This document shows positions 7,523-15,844 of a stretch of 56,913 nucleotides of DNA, in pieces. Under the pieces are notes generated by a model, which was not told the DNA's origin, searched no databases, and saw only the letters and a program-made list of their open reading frames with translations. The position numbers were made by a program, and so were the translations under genes. This DNA is from Paractinoplanes deccanensis (GTDB lineage Bacteria > Actinomycetota > Actinomycetes > Mycobacteriales > Micromonosporaceae). Every line of letters begins with the position of its first letter. Position 1 is the stretch's first letter. The DNA is taken from positions 1 to 56,913 of the forward strand of contig NZ_BOMI01000147.1 of assembly GCF_016862115.1 (NCBI RefSeq). The letters are read 5' to 3'.

Positions 7523-7867
7523 TCAGGCCGCCGGGTCGTGGCGCCGACGCCCCAACTCGGGGAAGCGATCCTCCCAACGCCGGCGCAACGCGGCGGGCAG
7601 CCACATGGTCGGCCAGAGGGCGAGCAGCGTGCTTCGATCGAGGTACTGGCTCAGGTCCTCCGGCGTCGCGGCCTCGTTGAGAACGGTGCGGTACAGGTCG
7701 ACGATCCGCCCCGGCTGGCCCAAGTCATAGCGGGAGCTTCCCGACCACTTGAGGTGCGGTGGCAGAACGACGACGCCCGTGGTGGGGCCGGTGAGGGATT
7801 CGAGGCCGTCGGGCACGACGACGGGCTTCGCGTAGCCCTGCCCGGGCGGCCGCTTGTCCGCTGTCAT
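7523..7867 (-). CDS. Putative partner/antitoxin of the AbiEii-like protein
   Basis: 114 aa from ATG 7867, with a strong GGAGGAGG ribosome site. The frame extends upstream, but that part has no ribosome site. The protein opens with a Gly/Pro-rich polar stretch and then VVVLPPHLKWSGSSRYDLGQPGRIVDLYRTVLNEA, YLDRSTLLALWPTMWLPAALRRRWEDRFPEL. No winged-helix motif is obvious, so it is not clearly an AbiEi-type regulator. Position and one-base spacing suggest coupled expression with the nucleotidyltransferase downstream. Upstream partner with downstream nucleotidyltransferase is the usual order of AbiE-type pairs. Confidence 0.7.
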   Translation of the reverse strand: MTADKRPPGQGYAKPVVVPDGLESLTGPTTGVVVLPPHLKWSGSSRYDLGQPGRIVDLYRTVLNEAATPEDLSQYLDRSTLLALWPTMWLPAALRRRWEDRFPELGRRRHDPAA

Positions 7868-8068
7868 CACACCCTCCTCCGTCAACGACCCTACTGCCTG
7901 ACACGGGCGGTGTGGGTCGCGCACATCGAGATCCGGCCCGGCGGGAAAGCACCACCGCCCGCCTCGGCGACTGTCCACTCCCCGGAAGCGTGGGCCAACG
8001 GGATGGAACGCTGAAACGAGCTGAGCCCGCACCAGCCGCGGCGAGTGCGAGCCCAGGTCAAACGACCG

Positions 8069-8728
<660 letters not shown>

Positions 8729-8739
8729 GGTCACTCCCT

Positions 8740-9192
8740 TCATCCGGTCTGTGCAACGCCCGAGGGCAGTCCATCCTTACCCGCCAGCGCGGCGGCGATC
8801 GACGCGGCGAAGCCGGCGGCCTCCTCGTCGCTGTCGTAGCGGTGGCGGGGCCAGAAGAAGCCGCGCAGGCCGTCGCCTTTCGTCCTGGGTACGACGTGGA
8901 AGTGCAGATGTGCCACGGACTGGGAGACGATGTTGTTGTTCGCCACGAATGTCCCCGTCGATCCGAGGGCGGCGGGCACCGCGGCGGCGATGGCCTGCAC
9001 GAGCCCGAAATATCCGGGCAGGAGCGCGGCGGGCAGATCGGGCAGGGTCACGACGTGCTCGCGCGGCACCACCAGCACATGTCCCTTGAAGACGGGACGG
9101 ATATCGAGGAAGCCCACCCCATCAGGAGTGTCGGCGACCTTGAAGGCCGGAACCGTCCCCGCCACGATGCCACAGAACAAGCAGTCCGCCAC
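8740..9192 (-). CDS. HIT family nucleotide hydrolase/transferase
   Basis: 150 aa. Histidine-triad motif SVAHLHFHVVPR (HxHxHxx) near residues 94-100, an N-terminal CLFCGIVAG segment as in Hint/HIT proteins, and FKGHVLVVPREHV. The family hydrolyses AMP or other groups from nucleotide conjugates. The stop overlaps the upstream start candidate of msrA. Its start is only 24 bp from the divergent cystathionine lyase gene, so both promoters must be very compact or leaderless. Exact substrate unknown. Confidence 0.92.
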   Translation of the reverse strand: MADCLFCGIVAGTVPAFKVADTPDGVGFLDIRPVFKGHVLVVPREHVVTLPDLPAALLPGYFGLVQAIAAAVPAALGSTGTFVANNNIVSQSVAHLHFHVVPRTKGDGLRGFFWPRHRYDSDEEAAGFAASIAAALAGKDGLPSGVAQTG

Positions 9193-9216
9193 CAGCTGAG
9201 ACTAGCCTTGCCCAGC

Positions 9217-10368
9217 ATGACCGCTAACGACTACGGGTTCGACACCCTCGCCATCCACGCGGGCCAGGATCCGGATCCCCGGACCGGCGCGGTGGTGCCT
9301 CCGATCTACCAGACGAGCACGTACGCCCAGGACGCCGTCGGTGCGCCGCGGCTCGGCTACGAGTACAGCCGCTCGAGCAACCCGACCCGGGACGCGCTCC
9401 AGGAGTGCCTCGCGGCGATCGAGGGCGGGCGCCGTGGCCTCGCCTTCGCGAGCGGTCTGTCGGCCGAGGACACGCTTCTGCGTACGGTGTGCCGGCCGGG
9501 CGATCACGTGGTGATCCCGGACGACGCGTACGGCGGCACCTTCCGCCTCTTCTCGAAGGTGCTGGAGAACTGGGGCCTCGACTGGACGGCCGTGCCGCTC
9601 GAGGACCTCGACGCCGTACGGGCCGCGTTCCGCCCCGGCCACACCAAGCTCATCTGGGCCGAGACGCCGACCAACCCGCTGCTCAACGTCGCCGACATCG
9701 CCGCGCTCGCGGGTCTCGCGCACGAGTACGACGCGCTGCTCGTCGTCGACAACACGTTCGCGTCGCCGTACCTCCAGCAGCCCATCTCGCTCGGCGCCGA
9801 CGTCGTCGTCCACTCGACCACGAAATACCTGGGTGGACACTCCGACGTGGTCGGTGGGGCGCTGGTCACCGCCACCGACGACCTCGGCGACGAGCTCGCC
9901 TTCCACCAGAACGCCATGGGCGGCGTCAGCGGCCCGTTCGACGCGTGGCTGACGCTGCGGGGCATCAAGACCCTGGGCGTACGGATGGACCGGCACTGTG
10001 ACAACGCGGAGCGCGTCGTGGCCTTCCTGCGGGAGCACCCGGCCGTGGCGAGCGTCCTCTACCCGGGCATCGAGGACCACCCCGGTCACGAGGTCGCGGC
10101 GAAGCAGATGCGGCGCTTCGGCGGCATGGTGTCGTTCCGCGCGGCGGGTGGCATGGAGCAGGCGATCGCCATCTGCAACCGGACGAAGCTCTTCGTGCTC
10201 GCGGAGTCGCTGGGCGGGGTCGAGTCGCTGATCGAGCACCCGGGTCAGATGACACACCTGTCGGCTGCGGGCTCCGCGCTTGAAGTCCCCGCCGATCTCG
10301 TGCGACTGTCTGTCGGCATCGAGACCGTTGACGATCTGCTCGCCGACCTCGAGCAGGCATTGGGCTGA
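9217..10368 (+). CDS. Cystathionine gamma-lyase/gamma-synthase family PLP enzyme
   Basis: 383 aa Cys/Met metabolism PLP enzyme. MTANDYGFDTLAIHAGQ is the standard start. It has YSRSSNPTRDALQ, the PLP-stacking region AFASGLSA, the VVDNTF motif, and HSTTKYLGGHSD with the Schiff-base Lys. The C-terminal LAESLGGVESLIEHPGQMTH and RLSVGIE are complete. The family includes MetB and Cth, and sequence alone does not settle the direction. It starts at ATG 9217 just 24 bp from the divergent HIT gene; a TAGCCT -10-like box 7 bases upstream hints at a leaderless mRNA. It may be co-transcribed with the amidase and threonine ammonia-lyase genes. Confidence 0.92.
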   Translation: MTANDYGFDTLAIHAGQDPDPRTGAVVPPIYQTSTYAQDAVGAPRLGYEYSRSSNPTRDALQECLAAIEGGRRGLAFASGLSAEDTLLRTVCRPGDHVVIPDDAYGGTFRLFSKVLENWGLDWTAVPLEDLDAVRAAFRPGHTKLIWAETPTNPLLNVADIAALAGLAHEYDALLVVDNTFASPYLQQPISLGADVVVHSTTKYLGGHSDVVGGALVTATDDLGDELAFHQNAMGGVSGPFDAWLTLRGIKTLGVRMDRHCDNAERVVAFLREHPAVASVLYPGIEDHPGHEVAAKQMRRFGGMVSFRAAGGMEQAIAICNRTKLFVLAESLGGVESLIEHPGQMTHLSAAGSALEVPADLVRLSVGIETVDDLLADLEQALG

Positions 10369-10385
10369 CATATACGGAGCGGGGC

Positions 10386-11741
10386 ATGACGGACGGGACC
10401 TGGGTCGGAGCCACGGCGAAGCAGATCGCCCGGGCGGTGCGGCGCGGAGACGTGACCGCCACCCAGGTCGTCGCCGACCACCTCGAACAGATCGCCGTCA
10501 CCGACCCGTCGCTCGACGCGTTCCGGGTGGTGCGCGGCGGTGAGGCGATCACCGAGGCCGAGAAGGTCGACGACCAGGAGGACCTGTCCAACCTGCCGCT
10601 GGCCGGCGTGCCGGTCGCGGTCAAGGAGAACACCGCGGTGGCCGGCCTGCCGGTCTGGTCCGGCTCGGCGGCGGTGCGCTCGGCTGTCGCCGAGGAGGAC
10701 CACGAGGTGGTACGGAGGCTGCGCGGCGCCGGCGCGGTGGTCGTGGGCGTGACGCGCATGCCGGAGATGGGCCTGTGGGCGGTCACCGACGACGACGAGG
10801 TGGCCACCCGCAACCCCTGGGACCTCGACCGTACGCCGGGAGGCTCCTCGGGCGGGTCGGCGGCGGCCGTCGCCGCGGGCCTGGTGCCGATCGCCCAGGG
10901 CAACGACGGGCTCGGCTCGATCCGCATCCCGGCCGCCTGCTGCGGTCTGGTCGGCCTCAAGCCGGGCCGGGGCGTGGTCCCGGCCGAGCTGGGCGTCGGC
11001 AGCTGGTTCGGTCTGGCGGAGAACGGCGTGCTCACCACCACGGTGTCCGACGCGGCGCTGGGCTTCTCGGTGCTCGCCGGCCGCGACCCGGTGAAGCTGG
11101 TGGAGCCGTCCCGGCTGCGGATCGGCGTCTCCACCCGGCCGCCGATCGTCGGCGTACGCCTCGACGAGCCGAACGCCGAGGCCGTCGCCGCCGCGTCGAA
11201 GCTGCTCGTGCGGGCCGGGCACGACACGATCACCGCCGATCCGCGCTACCCCCAGTCGCTCGGCGTGGGCACGCTCGCCACGTGGTTCGCCGCCGCGTAC
11301 GTGGAATCGGCGGATTTTGATCTCGCACGGCTCCAGCCGCGCACCCGGCAGCACATCCGGCTCGGCAAGTGGGCCATGCGCGCGGGCCTGGTCCGGCGCA
11401 AGCAGCGCGACGCGTTCCGGGAGCGCTCGATCGGGTTCTTCGCCGACAGGTCGATCGACCTGCTGCTCACCCCGGCGCTCGCCACCGCGCCGCCGCTCGC
11501 CGACGGCCACGCTGGGGGCACCTGGCGGGCCAACATGTCCGTGAGCATGCGGTACGCCCCGTACGCGGCGCCCTGGAACGTCGCCGGGCTGCCGGCGATC
11601 GTGGTGCCGGTCGGCGTACGGCCCGATGGTCTGCCCCTCGCCGTGCAGCTGGTGGGCCCGCCGGACTCGGAGACCCTGCTGCTCGCCGTCGCCGGCCAGT
11701 TCGAAGTGATGAACCCCTGGCGGCGTCACGCCTTCGGGTGA
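10386..11741 (+). CDS. Amidase signature family protein
   Basis: 451 aa amidohydrolase of the Ser-cisSer-Lys type. The catalytic Lys is in AGVPVAVKEN, the cis-Ser in the Gly/Ser-rich TPGGSSGGSAAAVAAG, and the nucleophile Ser in DGLGSIRIPAACCGLVGLKP. C-terminal NVAGLPAIVVPVG..PDGLPLAVQLVG matches the family. The gene begins 17 bp after the cystathionine enzyme and ends 20 bp before threonine ammonia-lyase, so it is probably part of one unit. It lacks the Asp-tRNA/Glu-tRNA (GatA) context; substrate unknown. Confidence 0.9.
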   Translation: MTDGTWVGATAKQIARAVRRGDVTATQVVADHLEQIAVTDPSLDAFRVVRGGEAITEAEKVDDQEDLSNLPLAGVPVAVKENTAVAGLPVWSGSAAVRSAVAEEDHEVVRRLRGAGAVVVGVTRMPEMGLWAVTDDDEVATRNPWDLDRTPGGSSGGSAAAVAAGLVPIAQGNDGLGSIRIPAACCGLVGLKPGRGVVPAELGVGSWFGLAENGVLTTTVSDAALGFSVLAGRDPVKLVEPSRLRIGVSTRPPIVGVRLDEPNAEAVAAASKLLVRAGHDTITADPRYPQSLGVGTLATWFAAAYVESADFDLARLQPRTRQHIRLGKWAMRAGLVRRKQRDAFRERSIGFFADRSIDLLLTPALATAPPLADGHAGGTWRANMSVSMRYAPYAAPWNVAGLPAIVVPVGVRPDGLPLAVQLVGPPDSETLLLAVAGQFEVMNPWRRHAFG

Positions 11742-11761
11742 TCGGTGGCACGATTCAGGGC

Positions 11762-13012
11762 ATGACTGGTGCCCCCCTTCCGCTCGACCTCCTGACGCTC
11801 GCCGACATCGAGGCGGCACGCAGTCTGCTGGCCGGTGTGGTCAAGACCACGCCCCTGATCGAGTCCCGCCCGCTCTCCGAGATCACCGGCACGGGCGCGT
11901 GGCTGAAGTGCGAGAACCAGCAGCGCGCCGGCTCGTACAAGGTCCGCGGCGCGTACACCCGGATCAGCCGCCTGTCGGAGGCCGAGCGTTCGCGCGGCGT
12001 CGTGGCTGCCAGCGCAGGCAACCACGCGCAGGGTGTGGCGCTCGCCGCCGAGCTGCTCGGCGCCCAGGCCACCGTCTTCATGCCGGAGGGCGCGCCGCTG
12101 CCCAAGGTCACGGCGACCCGGGGGTACGGCGCGGCGATCGAGTACGCGGGGACGAACGTCGACGACTCGCTCGTGGCCGCGCAGCGGTTCGCCGAGCGGA
12201 CCGGCGCGGTGCTGATCCACCCGTTCGACCATCCGGACGTCATCGCCGGGCAGGGCACCGTCGCCCTGGAGATCCTCGACCAGCTGCCGTCGGCGACGAC
12301 CATCGTCACCGCTGTGGGCGGCGGCGGGCTGATCTCGGGCATCGCGGTGGCGGCCAAGGCGCTGCGGCCGGACATCCGGGTGGTCGGCGTGCAGGCGGCC
12401 GGCGCCGCGGCGTACCCGCCCTCGCTCGCCGCCGGATCGCCGCAGAAGCTCGACCAGGGCGTCACCATCGCCGACGGCATCTGCGTGCTGCGGCCCGGCG
12501 ACCTGAACTTCGCGCACGTCAGCAAGCTCGTCGACGAGGTCGTCACGGTCACCGACGAGGACCTGTCGGCGGCGCTGCTCGTGCTGCTCGAACGGCACAA
12601 GATGGTGGTGGAGCCGGCCGGGGGAGCGGCCTTCGCGGCGCTGCTGACCGGCGCCTACGTGCCGCCGGCGGACGGGCCGGTGGTGGCCGTGCTCTCCGGC
12701 GGCAACATCGACCCGATGCTGCTGCTTCGCGTGATCGAGCACGGTCTGGCCTCGGCGGGCCGCTTCCTGCGCCTCGCGGTGCGCTGCGACGACCGGCCGG
12801 GTGAGCTGGCCCGGCTGCTGGGCCGCATCGCCGAGCTGCGGGCGAACGTGGTGGAGGTGGGCCACTCGCGGCAGAGCCCGCGCCTGGGCTTCGGCCAGGT
12901 GGAGGTGGCGCTGTCGGTCGAGACCCGCGGGCCGGACCACTCGGACGTGCTGATCGGCACGCTGCGCGAGAACGGCTACCGGGTGTCGCTGCTGGCCGAC
13001 GCGACGCCGTAG
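11762..13012 (+). CDS. Threonine ammonia-lyase with C-terminal ACT domain
   Basis: 416 aa PLP enzyme deaminating threonine (and serine) to 2-oxobutyrate. KCENQQRAGSYKVRGAY holds the PLP Lys, AASAGNHAQGVA binds the substrate carboxylate, and VGGGGLISG binds the PLP phosphate. The catalytic domain ends near 325; an ACT-like regulatory domain (FLRLAVRCDDRPGELARLL...) fills the C-terminus. The length matches the catabolic/TdcB-like or short IlvA type. The start MTGAPLPLD at 11762 was chosen by homology to the domain start; the frame is open further upstream inside the amidase gene, but that is a shadow. Confidence 0.93.
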   Translation: MTGAPLPLDLLTLADIEAARSLLAGVVKTTPLIESRPLSEITGTGAWLKCENQQRAGSYKVRGAYTRISRLSEAERSRGVVAASAGNHAQGVALAAELLGAQATVFMPEGAPLPKVTATRGYGAAIEYAGTNVDDSLVAAQRFAERTGAVLIHPFDHPDVIAGQGTVALEILDQLPSATTIVTAVGGGGLISGIAVAAKALRPDIRVVGVQAAGAAAYPPSLAAGSPQKLDQGVTIADGICVLRPGDLNFAHVSKLVDEVVTVTDEDLSAALLVLLERHKMVVEPAGGAAFAALLTGAYVPPADGPVVAVLSGGNIDPMLLLRVIEHGLASAGRFLRLAVRCDDRPGELARLLGRIAELRANVVEVGHSRQSPRLGFGQVEVALSVETRGPDHSDVLIGTLRENGYRVSLLADATP

Positions 13013-13027
13013 GACCGCATATGACAA

Positions 13028-13056
13028 GAGGGGCCCGCGTGCGACGCGGACCCCTC
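13028..13056. terminator. Bidirectional terminator between threonine lyase and greA
   Basis: GAGGGGCCCGCGT, loop GCG, ACGCGGACCCCTC: a 13-position stem with one C-A mismatch, located between the converging stops at 13012 and 13071. It serves either direction; no strong T tract. Confidence 0.8.
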
Positions 13057-13070
13057 GGGAAGTGCTGTGG

Positions 13071-13565
13071 TCAGCCCTCGAACGGGCCGAACTTGACCAC
13101 CGTGACCTTGATGTCGGCGCCGCTGGGCGCCGTGTAGGTGACGGTCTGGCCCTCGCCCGCGCCGAGGATCGCCTTGCCGAGCGCCGACTCGGGGCTGTAG
13201 ACGGTGAGGTCGGTCGTCGAGGAGATCTCGCGCGAGCCCAGCAGGAAGGTCTCGGTGTCGCTCTGGTCGTCGTCGAAGTAGATCGTGACGACGGAGCCGG
13301 GGCCCACCTTGTCGTTCGTGGGGGCCTCGCCGACCTCGGCGTTGCGCAGGAACTCCTTCAAGTAAAGGATCCGGCCTTCCTGGCGGCTCTGCTCCTCGCG
13401 GGCGGCGTGGTAGCCGCCGTTCTCGCGCAGGTCGCCCTCCTCGCGGCGGGCGTTGATCTCGGCAGCCACCTCGGGGCGCGCGGCGATCAGCTCGTCAAGC
13501 TCGGCCTGCAGCCGGTCGTGAGCGTCCTGAGAAAGCCAAGTCTTGGGCGCCTCTGAACTGGACAC
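13071..13565 (-). CDS. greA: Transcription elongation factor GreA
   Basis: 164 aa from GTG 13565, with GAGGAG upstream. GreA stimulates the intrinsic cleavage activity of stalled RNA polymerase. The N-terminal coiled coil carries WLSQDAHDRLQAELDELIA and NARREEGDLRENGGYHAAREEQ, with the acidic D/E tip that acts in the polymerase secondary channel. The C-terminal FKBP-like domain follows (VGPGSVVTIYF..., LTVYSPESALGKAILGAGEGQTV). Same orientation as the DUF4307 gene 143 bp upstream, an arrangement common in actinobacteria. Confidence 0.96.
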   Translation of the reverse strand: MSSSEAPKTWLSQDAHDRLQAELDELIAARPEVAAEINARREEGDLRENGGYHAAREEQSRQEGRILYLKEFLRNAEVGEAPTNDKVGPGSVVTIYFDDDQSDTETFLLGSREISSTTDLTVYSPESALGKAILGAGEGQTVTYTAPSGADIKVTVVKFGPFEG

Positions 13566-13708
13566 GGTCGATCTCCTCGGATGGAACGGGCACGGCTGGG
13601 ACGGAACGCGTTCGCCATCACAAAGATGGTGAACGGAGCGAATTACTTAGCTTACCAGCGGTATGCACGGGGCCGGGATCGCGCGATTTCGGGCTGGACA
13701 TACCCCGG

Positions 13709-14128
13709 TCAGGCGGCGGGACTGCACCCCAGGACGTCGCCGACGGAGCCCCGCTTGGTGGTGGTCACCGTCTCTTTGACCTCGACGTCGGTCTCGCCCT
13801 TGGGCGGCGTCACGACGACCGTGCGGCGGCCGACCTCGAAACCGTCGTAGTCGCGGGCCCGCAGCGTGCAGCTCGCGGACTGGCCGGCCGGGACGCGCAC
13901 CCGGAACTGGATGACCATCTCTTTGTCGGTCGGCTCCGACCAGCCGACGATCTGCGCGTCGTAGTCGGTCTGGCCGAACCGCTGGTAGAGCTTCAGCGAC
14001 ACCACGAGCGAGACGGCGAGGACCGCGACCAGGACGAGGAGAGGCAGCACCGACCGGCGGCGGCCGGAACGGCGCCGTCCGTATCGGCCCGGCGGGAAGA
14101 CCGGGGCTGTGGTGCGCGTCTCGCTCAC
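13709..14128 (-). CDS. DUF4307 single-pass membrane protein
   Basis: 139 aa from GTG 14128 (GAGAGG ribosome site). Short basic N-terminus with RRRSGRRRS, one transmembrane helix (VLPLLVLVAVLAVSLVVSL, about 33-52), then an outward beta-rich domain of about 85 residues ending in GDVLGCSPAA. It matches the DUF4307 proteins usually encoded between greA and mca in actinobacteria. Function unknown. The divergent promoter region towards mca contains a large inverted repeat. Confidence 0.85.
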   Translation of the reverse strand: MSETRTTAPVFPPGRYGRRRSGRRRSVLPLLVLVAVLAVSLVVSLKLYQRFGQTDYDAQIVGWSEPTDKEMVIQFRVRVPAGQSASCTLRARDYDGFEVGRRTVVVTPPKGETDVEVKETVTTTKRGSVGDVLGCSPAA

Positions 14129-14186
14129 CTGACGACCTCTCGTGCGTTTGTTGTCGGTGGGATCCGCCAGAATGGCAGGGTCCGTT

Positions 14187-14278
14187 GAGCATTGTTCAGG
14201 GCAGTGGAGGCCATCCCGGTGCGGGCCGTCCCGGCGACCTGCGGCACCCCGTGGTCCGGGTAGGCCCTGAACAACACT
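14187..14278. promoter_or_regulatory. Large inverted repeat between divergent DUF4307 and mca genes
   Basis: GAGCATTGTTCAGGGC (14187-14202) and GCCCTGAACAACACTC (14263-14278) are complementary at 14 of 16 positions, with 60 bp between them; inside, GGTGC and GCACC can also pair. The arms contain TGAACA, close to a -35 box, so they may overlap the two promoters. As DNA this could be a double operator; as RNA a long hairpin in the mca leader. Confidence 0.45.
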
Positions 14279-14334
14279 CATTCTCGCAGCCGACACCGGC
14301 CCGCTCGCCGCGGGTCCGGTCCGAGGAGATTTCA

Positions 14335-15216
14335 GTGGCTGAGCAGTTGCGTCTCATGGCGGTGCACGCGCACCCCGACGACGAGTCCAGCAAGGGCGCG
14401 GCGACCATGGCGAAGTACGTCGCCGAGGGTGTCCAGGTGCTGGTCGCGACGTGTACGGGTGGCGAGCGCGGCAGCGTGCTCAACCCCAAGATGGACCGCC
14501 CCGAGGTGCTGGCCGACATCACCAACATCCGCCGTGCCGAGATGGCGCGGGCCCGTGAGATCCTCGGCGTCGAGCAGTCGTGGCTCGGCTTCATCGACTC
14601 GGGCCTGCCCGAGGGCGACCCGCTGCCGCCGCTGCCGGAGGGTTGCTTCGGCCTGCAAGATCCCGAGACCGCGGCGATCCCGCTGATCAAGCTGATCCGC
14701 GAGTTCCGGCCGCACGTCATGACGACGTACGACGAGAACGGCGGCTACCCGCACCCCGACCACATCATGTGCCACAAGATCTCGGTGGTGGCCTTCGAGG
14801 CGGCCGGCGACCCGGAGAAGTACCCCGAGCTGGGTGAGCCGTGGCAGCCGCTGAAGCTCTACTACAACTCCGGCTGGACCCGCGCCCGCATGCTCGCGCT
14901 GCACGAGGGCATGATCGCGGCGGGCCTCGAGTCGCCGTACACGGAATGGCTCGAGAAGAGCGCCGACCGCGAGGACCGCGGCGACAAGATCACCACGCGG
15001 GTCGAGTGCGGCGAGTACTTCGAGGTCCGCGACGAGGCGCTGCGCGCCCACGCCACCCAGGTCGACCCGGACGGCTTCTGGTTCAAGATCCCGCTGGAGC
15101 TTCAGCAGAAGGTGTGGCCGACCGAGGACTTCGAGCTGGCCCGCTCGCTGGTCGACAGCCCGATCCCCGAGTCGGATCTGTTCGCGGGCGTCCGTGAACG
15201 CGTCGAGACGCACTAG
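14335..15216 (+). CDS. mca: Mycothiol S-conjugate amidase
   Basis: 293 aa. It cleaves mycothiol conjugates of electrophiles and antibiotics, releasing mercapturic acids for export. The zinc site is AHPDDES near residue 12 plus GYPHPDHIMCHK near 135. TGGERGSVLNPKMDRPEV and the long C-terminal portion with YYNSGWTRARM.ALHEGM are typical of Mca rather than MshB. GTG 14335 was chosen because GAGGAG precedes it at the right distance. It indicates a mycothiol-producing actinobacterium. A small membrane protein gene follows 13 bp later. Confidence 0.95.
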   Translation: MAEQLRLMAVHAHPDDESSKGAATMAKYVAEGVQVLVATCTGGERGSVLNPKMDRPEVLADITNIRRAEMARAREILGVEQSWLGFIDSGLPEGDPLPPLPEGCFGLQDPETAAIPLIKLIREFRPHVMTTYDENGGYPHPDHIMCHKISVVAFEAAGDPEKYPELGEPWQPLKLYYNSGWTRARMLALHEGMIAAGLESPYTEWLEKSADREDRGDKITTRVECGEYFEVRDEALRAHATQVDPDGFWFKIPLELQQKVWPTEDFELARSLVDSPIPESDLFAGVRERVETH

Positions 15217-15229
15217 TACCCTCGTGAGC

Positions 15230-15583
15230 ATGGGCACTTTTGCCGTCAACAACTTCGGTGACACCCGCTCGGGCGGCCTGGCCGGCCCGATGGGTCTCTT
15301 CATCATCGTGCTGCTGTCCATAGCAACAGTTCTGCTGATCCGCAATATGAACAAGCGCGTGCGTCGGCTTCCCGACAGTTTTCCTGACGTAAGGCAGACA
15401 CAGCGTGAGGCCGAGATTGCTCGGCTGAATGCGGATCTCGAGCGTTCCGAGGCCGGAACGGCCGCCGATGGCGTCGATGCGGATCGATCGGCGGAACCCC
15501 CGGCGGCCACGGAGGACGAGGTCAAAGCCGTTACTACCGAGCGTGACCGAGGCTCGGCGGACGGCGACGCGCGCGGCGTTTGA
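15230..15583 (+). CDS. Small single-pass membrane protein downstream of mca
   Basis: 117 aa from ATG 15230. A short N-terminus (MGTFAVNNFGDTRSGGLAG) is followed by one transmembrane helix (PMGLFIIVLLSIATVLLIRNM), a basic juxtamembrane stretch KRVRRLPDSF and a charged cytoplasmic tail that becomes acidic. Proteins of this layout follow mca in many actinobacteria; function is unknown. It is only 13 bp from mca and likely co-transcribed. A GTG at 15224 is an alternative start. The 260 bp after it hold an imperfect hairpin (GGTCCGTATT/AATACGGGCC, about 15623-15658) and no gene. Confidence 0.8.
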   Translation: MGTFAVNNFGDTRSGGLAGPMGLFIIVLLSIATVLLIRNMNKRVRRLPDSFPDVRQTQREAEIARLNADLERSEAGTAADGVDADRSAEPPAATEDEVKAVTTERDRGSADGDARGV

Positions 15584-15844
15584 CCTCGTCGGAGGGGGTT
15601 CGATCAACTCGGCGGCGGGCACGGTCCGTATTGGTCTGACGTATGGGTAATACGGGCCGTTCGTCAAGCCCTGTTGTGTTCATCGGTATTGATTTAGCCT
15701 TCCGCCGGGGGCTTCACCGCTCCCGATCCCTGCGCGGAAGGGGGCGCCGAAAATGACCATTCCCCGCCCGCGATTTTCTCCCACGCAGATGCACGTGCAT
15801 CCGCCAGTGCCACCGGTGCGCAGGCCGATGAAGCGGGGCCCGCG

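Noticed and set aside
9193..9216. SAM riboswitch or other leader before the cystathionine gene
   Set aside because: Only 24 bp separate it from the divergent HIT gene, too short for such an element.
15584..15844. c-di-GMP riboswitch upstream of the GGDEF-EAL gene
   Set aside because: Only an imperfect 10-bp hairpin is present; the conserved GEMM core motifs are missing.
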